From positions 39,442,323 to 39,506,322 of the forward strand of contig NC_084664.1 in NCBI RefSeq assembly GCF_028389875.1: DNA of 64,000 bases, read 5' to 3'. The notes beneath the pieces are model-generated. The model saw nothing but the letters and a program-made list of their open reading frames with translations, ran no database searches and was not told the DNA's origin. The DNA comes from Rhea pennata (lineage: Eukaryota; Chordata; Aves; Rheiformes; Rheidae). The translations under genes were made by a program, and so were the position numbers. Shown here piece after piece: positions 1 to 10,015 of this stretch (position 1 is the stretch's first letter; each line of letters begins with the position of its first letter).

Positions 1-1260
1 TTTGGTAACAGTTTGCTCTCCACATTGCTCCATAAAGCATGGAGTTTGACTTGTTACCAGGAAACTGCATTAACCTCTTGATCAGAGTAGACATGCAGAC
101 AGTTAAAACACTAGAGGTGCAAGGAAGGGGGATATGTACTGACTTCACTGCACTACAAATATGTTTGGGGGAATAAAGCTTTCATTGCTTGTGTGGCCAA
201 CAGAGTACAAGTTCCTAATTTCTCAGGCTCCCCTCTTTCTCTGACCTCACACATTTTGTTTAGAATAAACAGAAACCGTTAAACATCTAAACTCCTGAGC
301 TCAGTCCTTGCTGTGATGGCTTTCTGTAATCAGTTACCATGACAGCATACATGGCTCCTTATACAGGGAGAAGGATGTAGTCTATATATTAGACAGCAGG
401 CGGAGCTATCAGTCAAGTCATACTACTTCTTGAAAACTAATCCCAGTACTTCCTAAAGCTCAACTTTCAAGGACATCAGCAATAACAAAGTATTGGTAAA
501 GTACCTGGGTTACAGGAATAAATTCTATTTTTCAAACAGAAGCCTGAGAAAAAGCAAGCAAGATTAACATCGCAAAAACATTTAAGAAATTTTAGCTGAA
601 TACTTCTGACTAGTGAGTTTTGCTCAACTGAGCTGTACAGCACCTAGCAATTACTCCAGAGTAAGTCTGGAATAAGATTGTCTTGTGACAGGCAACTAAA
701 TGTACATTTACCTAGTATCTGCAATTGCATAGCATTTCAAATTTGTTAGCAGTCCTACACCGACCTAAGCAAAAGCTATCATCAAGGTGACAAATATTCA
801 GCTTACTACGAAAACGGTCAAATTAGTTATTCTAAGTTGTTCTTTTCCTATACAGCCACAGAGACAGAACCGTGAATTTAATACAGACTTCTCAACTTCA
901 CAACCCGATTGCCACAAGTGCTTTAGAAGTCACCATTCCAGGTTTGCTTCTACTACACAGCTCGAGCTCTGCACAGGCACCGCCACTGTTACTGAGATTA
1001 CAGAAAAGATAGCCCAACAGGAGCTTTCCTTTTATCGCTGCCTTGCTTGGGAGGTATTTATCACCAAAGAGTCCACCACCTTCCACTAAACCCTGCAATT
1101 ACGGGGTGCAAGGTGACGGTGGGATATTCCCCAAAAGCCAGCACCGCGTTACACAAACACCTGCACCCAGAAGAAACATCAACTCGCATGCCGGAAACGA
1201 GCTCTGGCAGCACCTCCCACTGCTCAACCAACGGACGACGACAAAAAATAAACCTCCCCC
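1..1260. other. Non-coding stretch left of the CpG island
   Basis: No exon, RNA gene or repeat family recognised. Composition changes from A+T-rich (1-900) to mixed as it approaches the CpG island. If the candidate minus-strand first exon at 1899-2098 is real, this stretch would be its first intron. That is inference only; I found no convincing second exon here. Confidence 0.4.
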
Positions 1261-1584
1261 GCCACCCCACACCCACACCCTTGGGAGCCCAACACCACAG
1301 TGCGGCGCCGCCGCCAACGGTCGCGCCGCACCCGCTCAACCGCCAGGGCGGCGGCCCGCGCGCGACGGGCTTCGCGCCTCGCCCGACACCCGTCGAGGAG
1401 TGTTTCAGGCCGCTGAAGGGATTTTAGTGGCGACGGACGGAAGAAGGGCCGCCGCTCCGCTCCAGACAAGCCGACAGGGAGGCGCCGAAGCCCGCGGGGC
1501 GAGGTACGCGAGGGCAGAGCAGAGCGGCGCCCTCAGCGCAGGGCCCGCCCTGGCCCCCGCGGCGCCGCGTGGCAGCGCCGCCAC

Positions 1585-1595
1585 AAAATGGCGGC
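1585..1595 (+). promoter_or_regulatory. YY1-type element
   Basis: The sequence AAAATGGCGGC matches the classical YY1 element, often found just downstream of transcription starts in CpG-island promoters, where it can overlap the start codon. An ORF of 107 codons starts at its ATG (1588). Its translation is low-complexity Pro/Arg-rich with no recognisable domain, so I do not call it coding. The element may instead be regulatory for the leftward promoter. Confidence 0.5.
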
Positions 1596-1898
1596 CCGTG
1601 GTGCGAAGCGAAGGCGCTCACCGACACCAGGCCCTCGCCACGACCCCGGCATGCGGCCGCGACGCCACGACCCCCGCAAAACAAGGTTCTTACGCGCAGT
1701 TGCTCCCCGGCTTTGTTTCCAAGCCCACCGCCTTAAAGGCTTCAAAACCCTCCGAGGGTCAGAAATGCCAAGGACCCCAGGCCCCCCCCCCCCGCCCCCG
1801 GCGCAAAGCCCTCCTCTCCACCCCGGCAGCAGGGCCCCCCGCAGGCCCCCGCACGCGAGCTCATCCCTTCACTGCGCTCCCCTCGCCCACACACTCAC

Positions 1899-2098
1899 CA
1901 TCATCCACTAAAGCTGAGGCAGCACCACGCAACCAAACCCAAACGAGGGTTCTTTCAAAAAAAAAAAAAAAAAAGAGAGAGAGAGAGAAAGCAAACAGCG
2001 CTCAACTCCTTCCTCTTCTTCTAAGGACTCTGGACCTCGAGCAGCAATCTCGAGGGGCGTCGCAGCTCCGCCGCAGGCCGCGCCGCCGTGCCCTAGAG
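1899..2098 (-). other. Candidate first exon of a leftward gene
   Basis: On the minus strand a TATA-like box at 2123-2130 predicts a start near 2098. About 200 nt downstream comes a good splice donor: the exon would end ...GATGATG at 1899, followed by GTGAGTGTG from 1898. The interval holds a T-run (18 T on the minus strand, 1957-1974) next to a CT-rich tract, and no long convincing coding frame, so it would be mostly 5' UTR. The ATG codons at the exon end could begin a short coding part continued in exon 2. The gene is not identified, and exon 2 is not seen in the window. Confidence 0.4.
1957..1989. repeat. A-run followed by (GA)n
   Basis: Eighteen A residues followed by a short GA dinucleotide tract, inside the candidate minus-strand first exon, where they read as a CT/T-rich tract. 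Likely length-polymorphic. Confidence 0.85.
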
Positions 2099-2122
2099 CT
2101 GCGGGGGCTCTCGGCTGCCCCC

Positions 2123-2130
2123 TATTTATG
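2123..2130 (-). promoter_or_regulatory. TATA-like box (CATAAATA)
   Basis: On the minus strand the sequence reads CCCCATAAATAGGGG. CATAAATA is a functional TATA variant. The A/T core flanked by CC and GG also resembles an imperfect CArG or MEF2 site. It lies 26 bp downstream of the octamer and about 25-30 bp upstream of the inferred start near 2098. Confidence 0.5.
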
Positions 2131-2156
2131 GGGTGAGAGGGTTGGCTCATGGGGCT

Positions 2157-2164
2157 ATTTGCAT
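2157..2164 (-). promoter_or_regulatory. Octamer motif ATGCAAAT
   Basis: A perfect POU-factor octamer (ATGCAAAT on the minus strand) is correctly placed upstream of the TATA-like box. A CCAAT motif (ATTGG on plus, about 2490-2494) lies further upstream. Octamer plus TATA is typical of Oct-1/Oct-2 responsive promoters such as H2B and immunoglobulin promoters. No histone coding sequence follows, so only the promoter architecture is claimed. Confidence 0.55.
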
Positions 2165-2208
2165 ACCAGCCGCGGTTCGCTCGGCGCATGCTCAGTGGGC
2201 CCCGCGCC

Positions 2209-2242
2209 GGGGGGGGGGGGGGGTGAGGGTGAGGGCAGGGGG
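2209..2242 (+). repeat. G-run and G-quadruplex-prone tract
   Basis: Fifteen consecutive G are followed by GGGT/GAGGGT/GAGGGCAGGGGG-like blocks, giving far more than four G-triplets with short loops. A G-quadruplex on the plus strand (template strand for leftward transcription) is plausible. It sits about 110-145 bp upstream of the inferred start. Confidence 0.7.
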
Positions 2243-2243
2243 C

Positions 2244-2274
<31 letters not shown>

Positions 2275-2277
2275 GTC
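2243..2277. repeat. (CCCGCG)n hexamer tract
   Basis: About five tandem CCCGCG-type hexamers directly follow the G-run. The alternating CG content could favour Z-DNA. It is an unstable GC microsatellite within the CpG island. Confidence 0.8.
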
Positions 2278-2335
2278 GCCCCTTGGCATCTGCCCTCGCA
2301 CAGCGAGTGGGTGCTTCCGCTCTCGGTTAGCTTTG

Positions 2336-5300
2336 CTATGGCCTGGGAAGCCACTGAGGCTGAGCGCTCTGAATTGGAGCAAATGGGACCTGTCTCCCTT
2401 GTTTGTTGTTGGTGGGTGGTTTTTTTTTGTTGTTTTTTCAGGTTGGTTTTTGCATGACAAGCAGAGTTTGAGTATCTGCCTGCTCTTCTCATTGGCTTTT
2501 CAGAAGTGCTGCAGGCCCTTCTTCCTCAGCTGCCTCTTGTCTAACCTCCAAGCTCTGATTTTTTTTTCTGTCTGAGCATGCTAAGGAGCATGAGTTGCTT
2601 GCAGGGCTGAGCTGTGTCCTTTGTCTGCAGGGAGTTTCACATTAGGTGGTAACTGTTTTCAAAATAACAGAATGCAAGAATTTAGAACAACAAGCAAAAC
2701 AACTGCTGTCCATCACACAAAGGTTTCATTGTAGGTAGAATAACATTGCCATCTTGTCACTTCCTTGCAGACCGTCACCCCATGTGTTACAGGAGAAACA
2801 TGAGAAGCTTAAAAATGGAGGAGACAAAACAGCATCCTTTAATGGTTTCCTAAATATTCTAGAGTGGGATGCCTGCTTTTATGGAAACATAACCCATGGC
2901 TCAGAAAACCTGCTCAGCTGCCTTGGCCTTGATTGAATACATCTTCTGCCCAGCTGTCTGCTCCTGAAATATTTCAGCATGCTTCTAAGCCTAATGGGTA
3001 GCGCAGCACATACTGTGGCTAGCTTTTGCAGTAGCATTAAAAATCCCCCTGCAGCTCAAAAATACTGAAGACTAAAATATTTCTTCTCTTCTATGCCTCT
3101 GAGTGCAAAGATAACTTCTACAGAGTTTAATTTATATAATATTTAATAAAATAAAACCAGTAACTTGGTTTTTGTACTTAAATGATTTTCATTTTGGTAA
3201 TCATTAATTATTGACTGACAAGGACAGAATGGAGAGACAAGTGCTTACACTTTTAAACTTTCCTGTATTCAAGATCCTAATGTGCAATGCTATTTACTGT
3301 ATATATTCTAAATGCTCTGAGTTAGTTCAGACCACAGATGAAAAGATCACATAAGCACCTGGCATAAAATATCCAGACTCTCATACACTGGTATATAGAG
3401 TTGGAAAATTCTAAAAAGGAAACCTTAGGACATTAAATCTGCAGGTTTCTGCACCTCTTTTAAAGCCTGGACAGAACTTTCTGACTTTGGGTTGCTTTCC
3501 TCTATGACTTAAAGTCACCAGGCTTCTTTCTCTTTTGATCTCTTAGATCAATTTGTAATCTACTAGATGAAAATCATATATTCAGATCATGGATAAGAAA
3601 TATATAGGGTATTGACTACATAAGGGATTCCCTTTGTGATGCACATAAGGTTATAGAGACAAAGTGTGCTTTGAGCCTGTCTGTTGCCTGGAAGCTTTTC
3701 CTTCTTCTTCTTCTTGTGCTCCTCCTTCCACTTCAGTTCCAAACTGCTGAGGTACCTTACTCCATCCTTTGTGTCAGAACAAAACCATGGTGGCATGTGT
3801 GTATGATGAATGGGAGAGTCATTCTGGAATACAAGCTCCTTTATTGCACAGGACAGAGGAAAAGAGAGAGGTTCCAGGCTCATGTCCCATCTTCCAGTAT
3901 AGTGAATCTTTATCATGCCCTTATTGTGGACTATGAAACAGTCCTGATCCTCAGATAAGATCCAACTGTTTGTGAAGTGAGACAATAGTGAGAGGAGAGA
4001 GACAACTACAGCCCCCTGAAACCTGAGGGCCCTTGTCCAGAAGCTTTAGTGTGAAGTGACTCTTGACTATGATGTATGACTTTTTCTTCTTTTTTTTAAT
4101 GTAATGATTGCAAAAGATTGAAATAGCCTTCGTTTTTAATTGATATTTTTGATCAAATGTAATTTGGGATATTGATCTTGTAAAGACATCCTTATAGAGA
4201 CCCCTTCAGGCCAGCAAAAAACTTCTGTGATTCAAAGCCTATGTTATACAATTGTGTTCTGATTTTTCAGTCCTGTTTGGTCACCAATAATCAGAATAGT
4301 CAACAAGTGACTTTTGATTAATTCCACATTATGCACTCATTCCAGAATTAAACAGTCTGTTTTAACTAAACCAGAACTGGGCCCTTCTGAAATAAGAATG
4401 GCCCTATATGGAACTAGTTGGGAACAGTTCCGCGTGTAGAAAAGCCTTAATTAACTTTAAAATTAGTTCCTTTGTTAATAGTTTTTGTAGCATTACAGCT
4501 ACATAGGAAATGAAGATTGAACTATGAATGTGTATTCCAGAAACAAGTAACAAATAAATGTCTGAGTAATTATTAGTATGTACAGTTTAGCCACAAACTG
4601 CACCTATTTTTTATAGTAGTTTCTTTTGAACCCATACCAATCTGCTCAGTGAATACAACTGTGAACACACTGCAGACAACTCCATCTGTGTCTGTCTTCT
4701 TTAAATCCTTTTATTTTTTTTTAATTCAGCCTAAGTTTTAACATAAAGCATTTTTTTGCAGAGATCATAGCTCAGAAAAGTTTCTAAGATATCGCAAGTC
4801 TACAAGATCCTTTGTAGCCCTAAGTAAATTCCCAACATTCACCCATGATGGCATGCAGAAGGCCTGATAGAGTGGCTTTCCTGCAACTTTTGAGTTGAAA
4901 CGTATGTTACTCTCACAGCCTTGGACAGGGTGGACACTGTTTGTAAGTCAAAGACCAAGTGCACATAACCTCAAATATTAGTAAACTTAATCTGAATATT
5001 GTGCAGTTCGAGGCTAAACTAAAAGAATTTACAGTAATTTGTCTCTATAATGTATTCTCAGATGTTTGATCTGTGAACATACTGAGAAAGACATCTGTTC
5101 TTCCTTAAATCTCTACAACACAATTGCGGTCTAGAGATAATATGTAGAAAATAGAGTAGAATAAGAACTGAGAAGTGTTATTCATAGATCTAAGCCTTAG
5201 CTTCAGGTATTTACTGTTAGGAATTTAGATTACTCCAGATTCACACTTTAACAGAGTAGTGAAAAAAAAAGGACTGCTCCAATAGAAAATAAATTCTTAC

Positions 5301-5372
5301 TGTGTTGTTGCTTACTGTGTTATTGCTAATGTCACTGGAATCTTCCCTCCACTGCAATAAGTGCTTGTTGTC
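2336..5372. other. Non-coding stretch, nothing recognised
   Basis: A+T-rich sequence with only short chance ORFs. A short CTT tract lies near 3702-3716. No repeat family or exon is recognised. Confidence 0.5.
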
Positions 5373-5904
5373 TTTTTCAGTTACTTGTCACAGACCACTA
5401 GGAGATAATCCAAGCAGCCTTCAGACTGAAAAACACTATCTGGGAGTTCCTTAGTCTTAAAAGGTGTCTGGCACAATGATTAAATAAATCTCCAAGGTAA
5501 ATAAAAGCCTTCTTAAAAGGAGCTTGGCAAAGCAACCAGAAAGAAATAGCTATATATTTAACTTTTCTAAAGACAGTAGCACGCCAGGACTTACTATAAA
5601 AAGCAAACAATTCTCAATCTTTTATTTAAAATCAAATAGAAGACAAGGGTATTATATTTGGAAAGGTAGACCATCAATTCCAGTTCAGAAGCGCTCAGAA
5701 GAAAAAGAGACGTGATTAAATCGGATGTTAGAAGTAATGAAGCAAGGACAGTAAACGGCCACGCAGGAGATGAAAACATTTCCAGAGATTCCTCAGCAGA
5801 ATTACAGATGGGATGGATTTTCTTAAATGCTAATAATTGCACTCAGAGTTCTTTACTCATAGCAGTACAAAAAATAACTAATTTGGATCAAATAGTTATA
5901 TTTG

Positions 5905-6385
5905 TCCTAGTATTCAGAATGCTTGTCCTAAGCTTATATGTTAGCGTTTTTGCTAATATTTTATATTGTTTGTCTCTACAGTGCCCTATTCTTACAACCA
6001 ATGTTTGCAGGAATACTTTTCTATTTCCAAGGTATTCCTGGAAATAAAATAGCTATAGCCTACCAAATGTTTTTGCACAGCTAATTGCATATCTAGTCTT
6101 CATCATGAATTTACTTCACCTTCAAATAGGAATGAATATATTTGAAAGAATAAAATGTAGTAAAAAACATTAGAGTAAATAGAATGTTTAGTATATTTCT
6201 TATTCGTATCTATACAAGCAAATATTAATCCACAGAAAGTACCTATGAATCCCACTTTCACAGGAGATGAACTCCATGGCATAGAGGCATGGCCAGGGCA
6301 GAAGGCAAGCAAATTGAAGGTATGAACACAGGATCGGGGAAATCCCAACTCTCTATCTATACATCTGGACTCAATTATTCCTTCA
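5905..6385. other. Segment present only in the left arm
   Basis: Homology with the right arm fades after AATAACTAATTTGG (about 5895) and resumes at ATAATTACTTTTATGC (about 6392). The intervening sequence is A+T-rich with no recognised element and no clear target-site duplication. It could be original sequence deleted from the right arm, or an insertion here. The hairpin at the right-arm junction (12567-12590) favours deletion and rejoining there. Confidence 0.6.
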
Positions 6386-6654
6386 ATTACAATAATTACT
6401 TTTATGCATGATTAATGATTACCATGAACTTCAGAACAAAAAATACAGTACAAAACAAAACTTTCAGAGAAATTAATGTTACACTTTGAGCAAAAGTTCA
6501 AGCAAAAGCCTCCTGTCAGTATTAAAACTCACACCGATGTCAGTTAAATCAGGATGCCATGCTTCAAGCAGTTGCCACGCACAAACTGGCTCCTTCTTAC
6601 AATCACATAAGCTTTGTCAAAAACAGGGAATTTACCCAGTGTAATGCGCGATTC

Positions 6655-6860
6655 CAGGTTACCAAGAGAGGCCTGCCCTTCCCAGTGCTTGCACTCTCTT
6701 CTGGCTTGCTCTTATTCATAACTTGGGGAAGCAGAGCCTCCCTCCCTCTATCCAAGTTCTTCATTATAATCTTGAATAGAAATGGCCTCAGAACAAACCC
6801 TGTTGGAACCTCACTTGAAGTGTCCTCTCAGTTGGAAGAGAAACATCAGTCATTCGCCTT
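6655..6860 (-). pseudogene. CR1-type LINE reverse transcriptase relic (left arm copy)
   Basis: This is the mirror of the relic at 12105-12300. On the minus strand a frame reads EVPTGFVLRPFLFK and then MKNLDRG. It lines up with the conserved CR1/Jockey-type RT block containing a PQGS..GP.LF core and a ND(L)D segment, as also seen in the better preserved CR1 at 18.6 kb. The fragment is short, lacks the catalytic ADD box and has no tail. It was already a fossil when the arm was duplicated. Confidence 0.5.
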
Positions 6861-6920
6861 TGAGAGGAATTTTTCCCTCTGCCTGTAGAACATCTCCTCT
6901 TGTGTGCTTGCAACATGGAA

Positions 6921-8517
6921 CAATGTCAAAAGCATTCCTAACAGCATTCCGTACATATTCCAAATCCTGCATTTTCAGAAAAGCATTTGAGACACCTAAA
7001 GTTTTCTTTCTGCACAAGCACCTGAATTTTGTCAATGTTAGGCTTGTAAAGCAAAGGCCCGCTGGGATCCACAAGCCAAGCACGCCCATGCACATACGGG
7101 AATTTCTGACTAATGGAACTTCTGAATGAATTTCTTGACTGGCTGGACTTTCATCAGTGTTATTTCAACATTGAAATCAAGCAGCTCAGCTCATTTTACT
7201 GCTAGATCGCAAGTTTCGCAAGTTACATAAGGTCAGCGTCTGCAGAAATTGCTATGGAAACAGTGTGCTCAATGAATAGCTCGTATAGACTTACGGCTGA
7301 AAACATTCAAGAGTTACGGCTTTTAAAATTATGTTCCAAGATACAATTTCTTCATATGTTTTATTCTTTTCTATTCGCTTTTCTCACTAGGACCAGCCTG
7401 ACCTAATAAGTCTTTTCTATCTATGAGTTACATAATTGGCAGTTAAACTGAAAGAGCTTTCCAAAGCTTTAGTGGAGAGTATACAAGGTCAAAGTAAAAT
7501 GTTGACTGGGTCAAGAATATTTAGTACCAGCAATCTACTAGCTATTCCTTCATCCTTTGGTCATGAACACTAAATTCAAGTGTAACTGTTTAACTCTTAA
7601 TTTCAGGCACCTCCACAGCATTCAACATCATAGTTAAGTATAATATCTAGATTTAGATAAATTTCCATAACAAAATTTGTATTTTGACATGTATAAAACA
7701 AAGGACACAATTCACTTTGCCATCCTTATTTGTATTTTCTCAAGCCAACTTATTTCATCTCATGGGGGTTTAAGAGTGGGATGCAAGGCATCTATAAGGA
7801 TACCTACTGCAGATACTGCAGTAGGCCATAAACAACGGAGCTAGCTGTAAGCAGCCTAGAGGCAATTTAGCTTCAGCAGCAACAGCAACAACAACAACAA
7901 AAGTTTTCCACTGCTTCTTTACTAGGCTGATTCTAATACTAGGCCTGAGTTGTTTTTACACATTATGTTACAGCTTGCAATATAGATACACTCCAAAGAG
8001 CTGTGGGAATGTTTACTGGGGGTATCATGGCTCTGCCTTTTGAAAAATCTTACTTGGTCCCGTCAAAGGCTGGGTGTATTTTGGTAAGACTTCGGGAAGT
8101 TCCCCTGTTACTAAAATTTTCTAAAACTTGGATCTATTCTAAACAGATGAAACCAGTGATAGGTACAAACAAGTGTTCACAAACCATTTCCAAAATCAGT
8201 GGAAGCATTTTAATACTAGAAAACAGAAGGCCTTTAGGGATCTTTTCTGGTAGAAGGGCTTTAAGAGACCAGTGAAAAGCCAGTGGCTCCAGCCTTGGTT
8301 TTCAGCACGTGTAGTAAGATCTAATAGAAACGGGTTGCTCTTGCCTGCCCATACTTGCACGTTACATTGGATCATGAAAATAACTTAAGAGCTTCAGCTT
8401 TTGTCTCAAAGCAGCAACTCAAGTTGAAGCCTTTTTGACAATACATCGATCTTCAACTTCAACAAACCAAGTAAAGGACAGTTCTTTAAGTAACAAAAGC
8501 ATGCTACTACCATAGAG
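6921..8517. other. Spacer of the inverted duplication, left part
   Basis: Single-copy-looking A+T-rich sequence with no recognised gene. A short CAA/CAG-type tract lies near 7877-7902. The sequence just before 8518 shows no coding homology I can read. Confidence 0.45.
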
Positions 8518-8655
8518 ACCACCACCCTGCTCAACAAGGGGCCACAGATAATAATTACGCCCAATCGCTTAACAAAGAGAAAAGCTACCACCACCCTGCT
8601 AAATAAGGGGTCACAAACGATAATTCCTCTCTACCTCTTAACAGAGAGGAAAACT
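8518..8655 (+). repeat. 69-bp tandem duplication (two diverged copies)
   Basis: Two head-to-tail units, 8518-8586 and 8587-8655, both begin ACCACCACCCTGCT and continue with AAGGGG(C/T)CACA, a TAAT(A/T) segment and a closing TTAACA(A/G)AGAG(A/G)AAA. The copies differ at many positions, so the duplication is not recent. It directly abuts the retroviral pol frame and may belong to the same insertion. Confidence 0.75.
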
Positions 8656-8687
8656 ATGCTCCATATACTTCGCCCTTTGTCTACAGA

Positions 8688-8960
8688 CCAAATAATACTT
8701 GTTGGATAGCAGGAAATACAGTGATTCCTTCAAATACCCCAAGAAATATTGAAGAGCTGCAAATGCCCCAATCAAGAAAGGAGTTAAAGCAATTATTAGG
8801 AACTTTAGGATATTGGATGAAGCATGTACCTGGATTTTCTGTCATTTCCCGTCCATTATATTCTCCCCAAGGCAAATCCTGGGAGTGAGAATTAGAACAT
8901 AAAGAGGCAGTCACAACTCTAACTGAAGAATCAGAGACCGGTACACTCCCTTCACCAGTT
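8688..8960 (+). pseudogene. ERV-L-like pol relic: end of reverse transcriptase
   Basis: In the frame holding the RNase H, this part shows the thumb/connection signature of retroviral RT: a KQLLGTLGYW segment followed by PGFSVISRPLY. The fingers/palm with the YxDD box are missing upstream, so the element is 5'-truncated. A TGA at 8886-8888 interrupts the frame. The spacing to the RNase H is normal for retroviral pol. The class III assignment is inferred from the general character of the RT, RNase H and integrase motifs, not from a search. Non-functional. Confidence 0.75.
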
Positions 8961-9420
8961 CTGAATGCACCACCCCTCATTGAGGTTACACCAACAGAAA
9001 ACATTTGGTTTACAGATGCTTCAGCGAAAAGGGTAGACGGTAAATGGCAGTATAAGGCCCTTACATTAGATATTACGATTGGCAAACAAGTAATAGAAGA
9101 AGGTGAAGGCAGTGCACAAGTAGGAGAAATAAGAGCAGTTATTTTAGCAGCACAGAATGGATCAAAAATCATGTATGTAGACTCTTACGCTCTGTGGGCT
9201 GGTGCCACACAGTGGATCTGTCAATGGGAAACCTTGAATTGGGAAATAACTAGATCCCCAGTTTGAAGAAACCAAGATTGTCTATTATTACTAGATATAG
9301 TTAGGAAAACACCTTTCAAGATGAGATGGGTAAAAGCTCATGCCAAGAATAATCAACCATCCATGAAGTGGAATCAAAAGGTGGATGAGTTAACTAAAAT
9401 TAGAAAAATCATCTTAAATC
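8961..9420 (+). pseudogene. ERV-L-like pol relic: RNase H
   Basis: Same frame as the RT end. The four acidic positions of retroviral RNase H are all traceable: Asp in FTDASA (about 9015), Glu in GEIRAV, Asp in YVDSYAL and Asp in the NQKVDEL segment that follows the WVKAHA histidine motif. The domain, which hydrolyses RNA in RNA-DNA hybrids during reverse transcription, is interrupted by one in-frame TGA at 9264-9266. It is otherwise unbroken for roughly 150 codons, notable for such an old element. It has no start codon or promoter of its own and is not a functional gene. Confidence 0.8.
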
Positions 9421-10015
9421 CTGAGTGGTCTCAATTGGGAGAATGGTTACATCAAAACCTAGGTCACACAGGTAAAGAAACACTTTGCTGCAGAGAGTAA
9501 GGGCTGGCCCAGAAACAGAAAAACTTGTGAAACTATTCTTGGAGAATGTCCCCAGTGTAGATTAAAACTACAAACAGATCATCCTGCTAAAGCACCACCT
9601 CTACATATCAATGAAGGGAAATCTATACGCCAATTTGATTATATCAGGCCATTCAAATACTCTGTGGGTTATCAATACATCCTCACAGGAGTGGAAGTAG
9701 CCTTTAGCTTGCTTATGGCAACTAACTGTCGGAAGGCCAATGGACAAAGTCCAGTATGAGGGCTGTCGTTTTGGTTCTCAAATCTACCTACTCTTGATGT
9801 TTTCCAAAGTGATAATGGCTCAGCATTTCTTGTGTAAGGAAGCACAAGATTGGGCAAAACAAGGATGAAATCAATGGGCATTTCACACCCCATACTATCC
9901 TCTGTCAAATGGGATGGTAGAAAAAACTAATGGCTTACAGGTGGCTCAGTGGGACACGTGACCTCTCAAAGTACTCCATCAATTAAATAATATGGGCCTA
10001 CTGGAGGACCTGTAA
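9421..10015 (+). pseudogene. ERV-L-like pol relic: integrase
   Basis: The integrase follows the RNase H directly. The N-terminal zinc-binding pattern is visible as HQNLGH and then CPQC, separated by a stop (TAA 9498-9500) and a frameshift. The catalytic core is spread over several frames: first Asp in a FDYI context, second Asp in SDNGSAF, Glu in MVEKTNG. A later segment with LNNMGLLEDL continues to about 10015, after which I see no more homology. At least one stop and several frameshifts are present. No dUTPase, env or LTR was recognised beyond. Retroviral integrases insert the DNA copy into the host genome; this copy is dead. Confidence 0.75.

Larger units (their letters stand above)
1265..2335. 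promoter_or_regulatory. CpG island (probable promoter)
   Basis: About 1.1 kb of G+C- and CpG-rich sequence stands out sharply from the A+T-rich flanks. It contains dense CGCG/GCGGCG runs, a YY1-type element (AAAATGGCGGC, 1585-1595), an NRF1-like GCGCATGCTC (about 2184-2194), a 15-G run and a CCCGCG hexamer tract. In vertebrates such islands mark promoters of broadly expressed genes. The best directional evidence (TATA-like box plus octamer) points to leftward transcription. A bidirectional promoter is possible because the YY1 element lies in the plus orientation. The gene is not identified. Confidence 0.8.
5373..6920 (+). repeat. Left arm of a large inverted duplication
   Basis: This arm reappears in reverse complement at 12023-13130. 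Over most aligned stretches I could compare by eye the copies are almost identical. For example, the frames at 5594-5842 (minus) and 12648-12896 (plus) encode the same 82 residues. The blocks around 6480-6920 differ by only a few bases, such as a 2-bp indel after AATGCGCG. Outer homology starts near 5373 and inner homology stops near 6920. This arm has about 470 bp (about 5905-6385) that the other lacks, and lacks about 14 bp present in the other near 13070. This near-identity means a recent inverted duplication or continuing gene conversion. No host gene is recognised in it. Confidence 0.9.

Noticed and set aside
1588..1911. 107-codon plus-strand ORF beginning at the YY1-type ATG
   Set aside because: Good start context but Pro/Arg-rich low complexity, no domain and no clear donor. 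The ATG is better explained as part of the YY1 element.
1908..2492. 194-codon minus-strand ORF through the promoter region
   Set aside because: Contains poly-Phe and Arg-Gly repeats from the T-run and hexamer tract. It overlaps the inferred core promoter; no domain.
1043..2575. 510-codon plus-strand ORF across the CpG island
   Set aside because: Composition is Pro/Ala/Arg-rich with Lys and Gly runs from homopolymers and Phe runs from T-tracts. It reads through the TATA-like box, G15 run and hexamer repeat. No domain; explained by lack of stop codons in G+C-rich DNA.
8681..9172. 163-codon minus-strand ORF
   Set aside because: It is the antisense shadow of the ERV-L-like pol relic, whose plus-strand frame carries the recognisable motifs.
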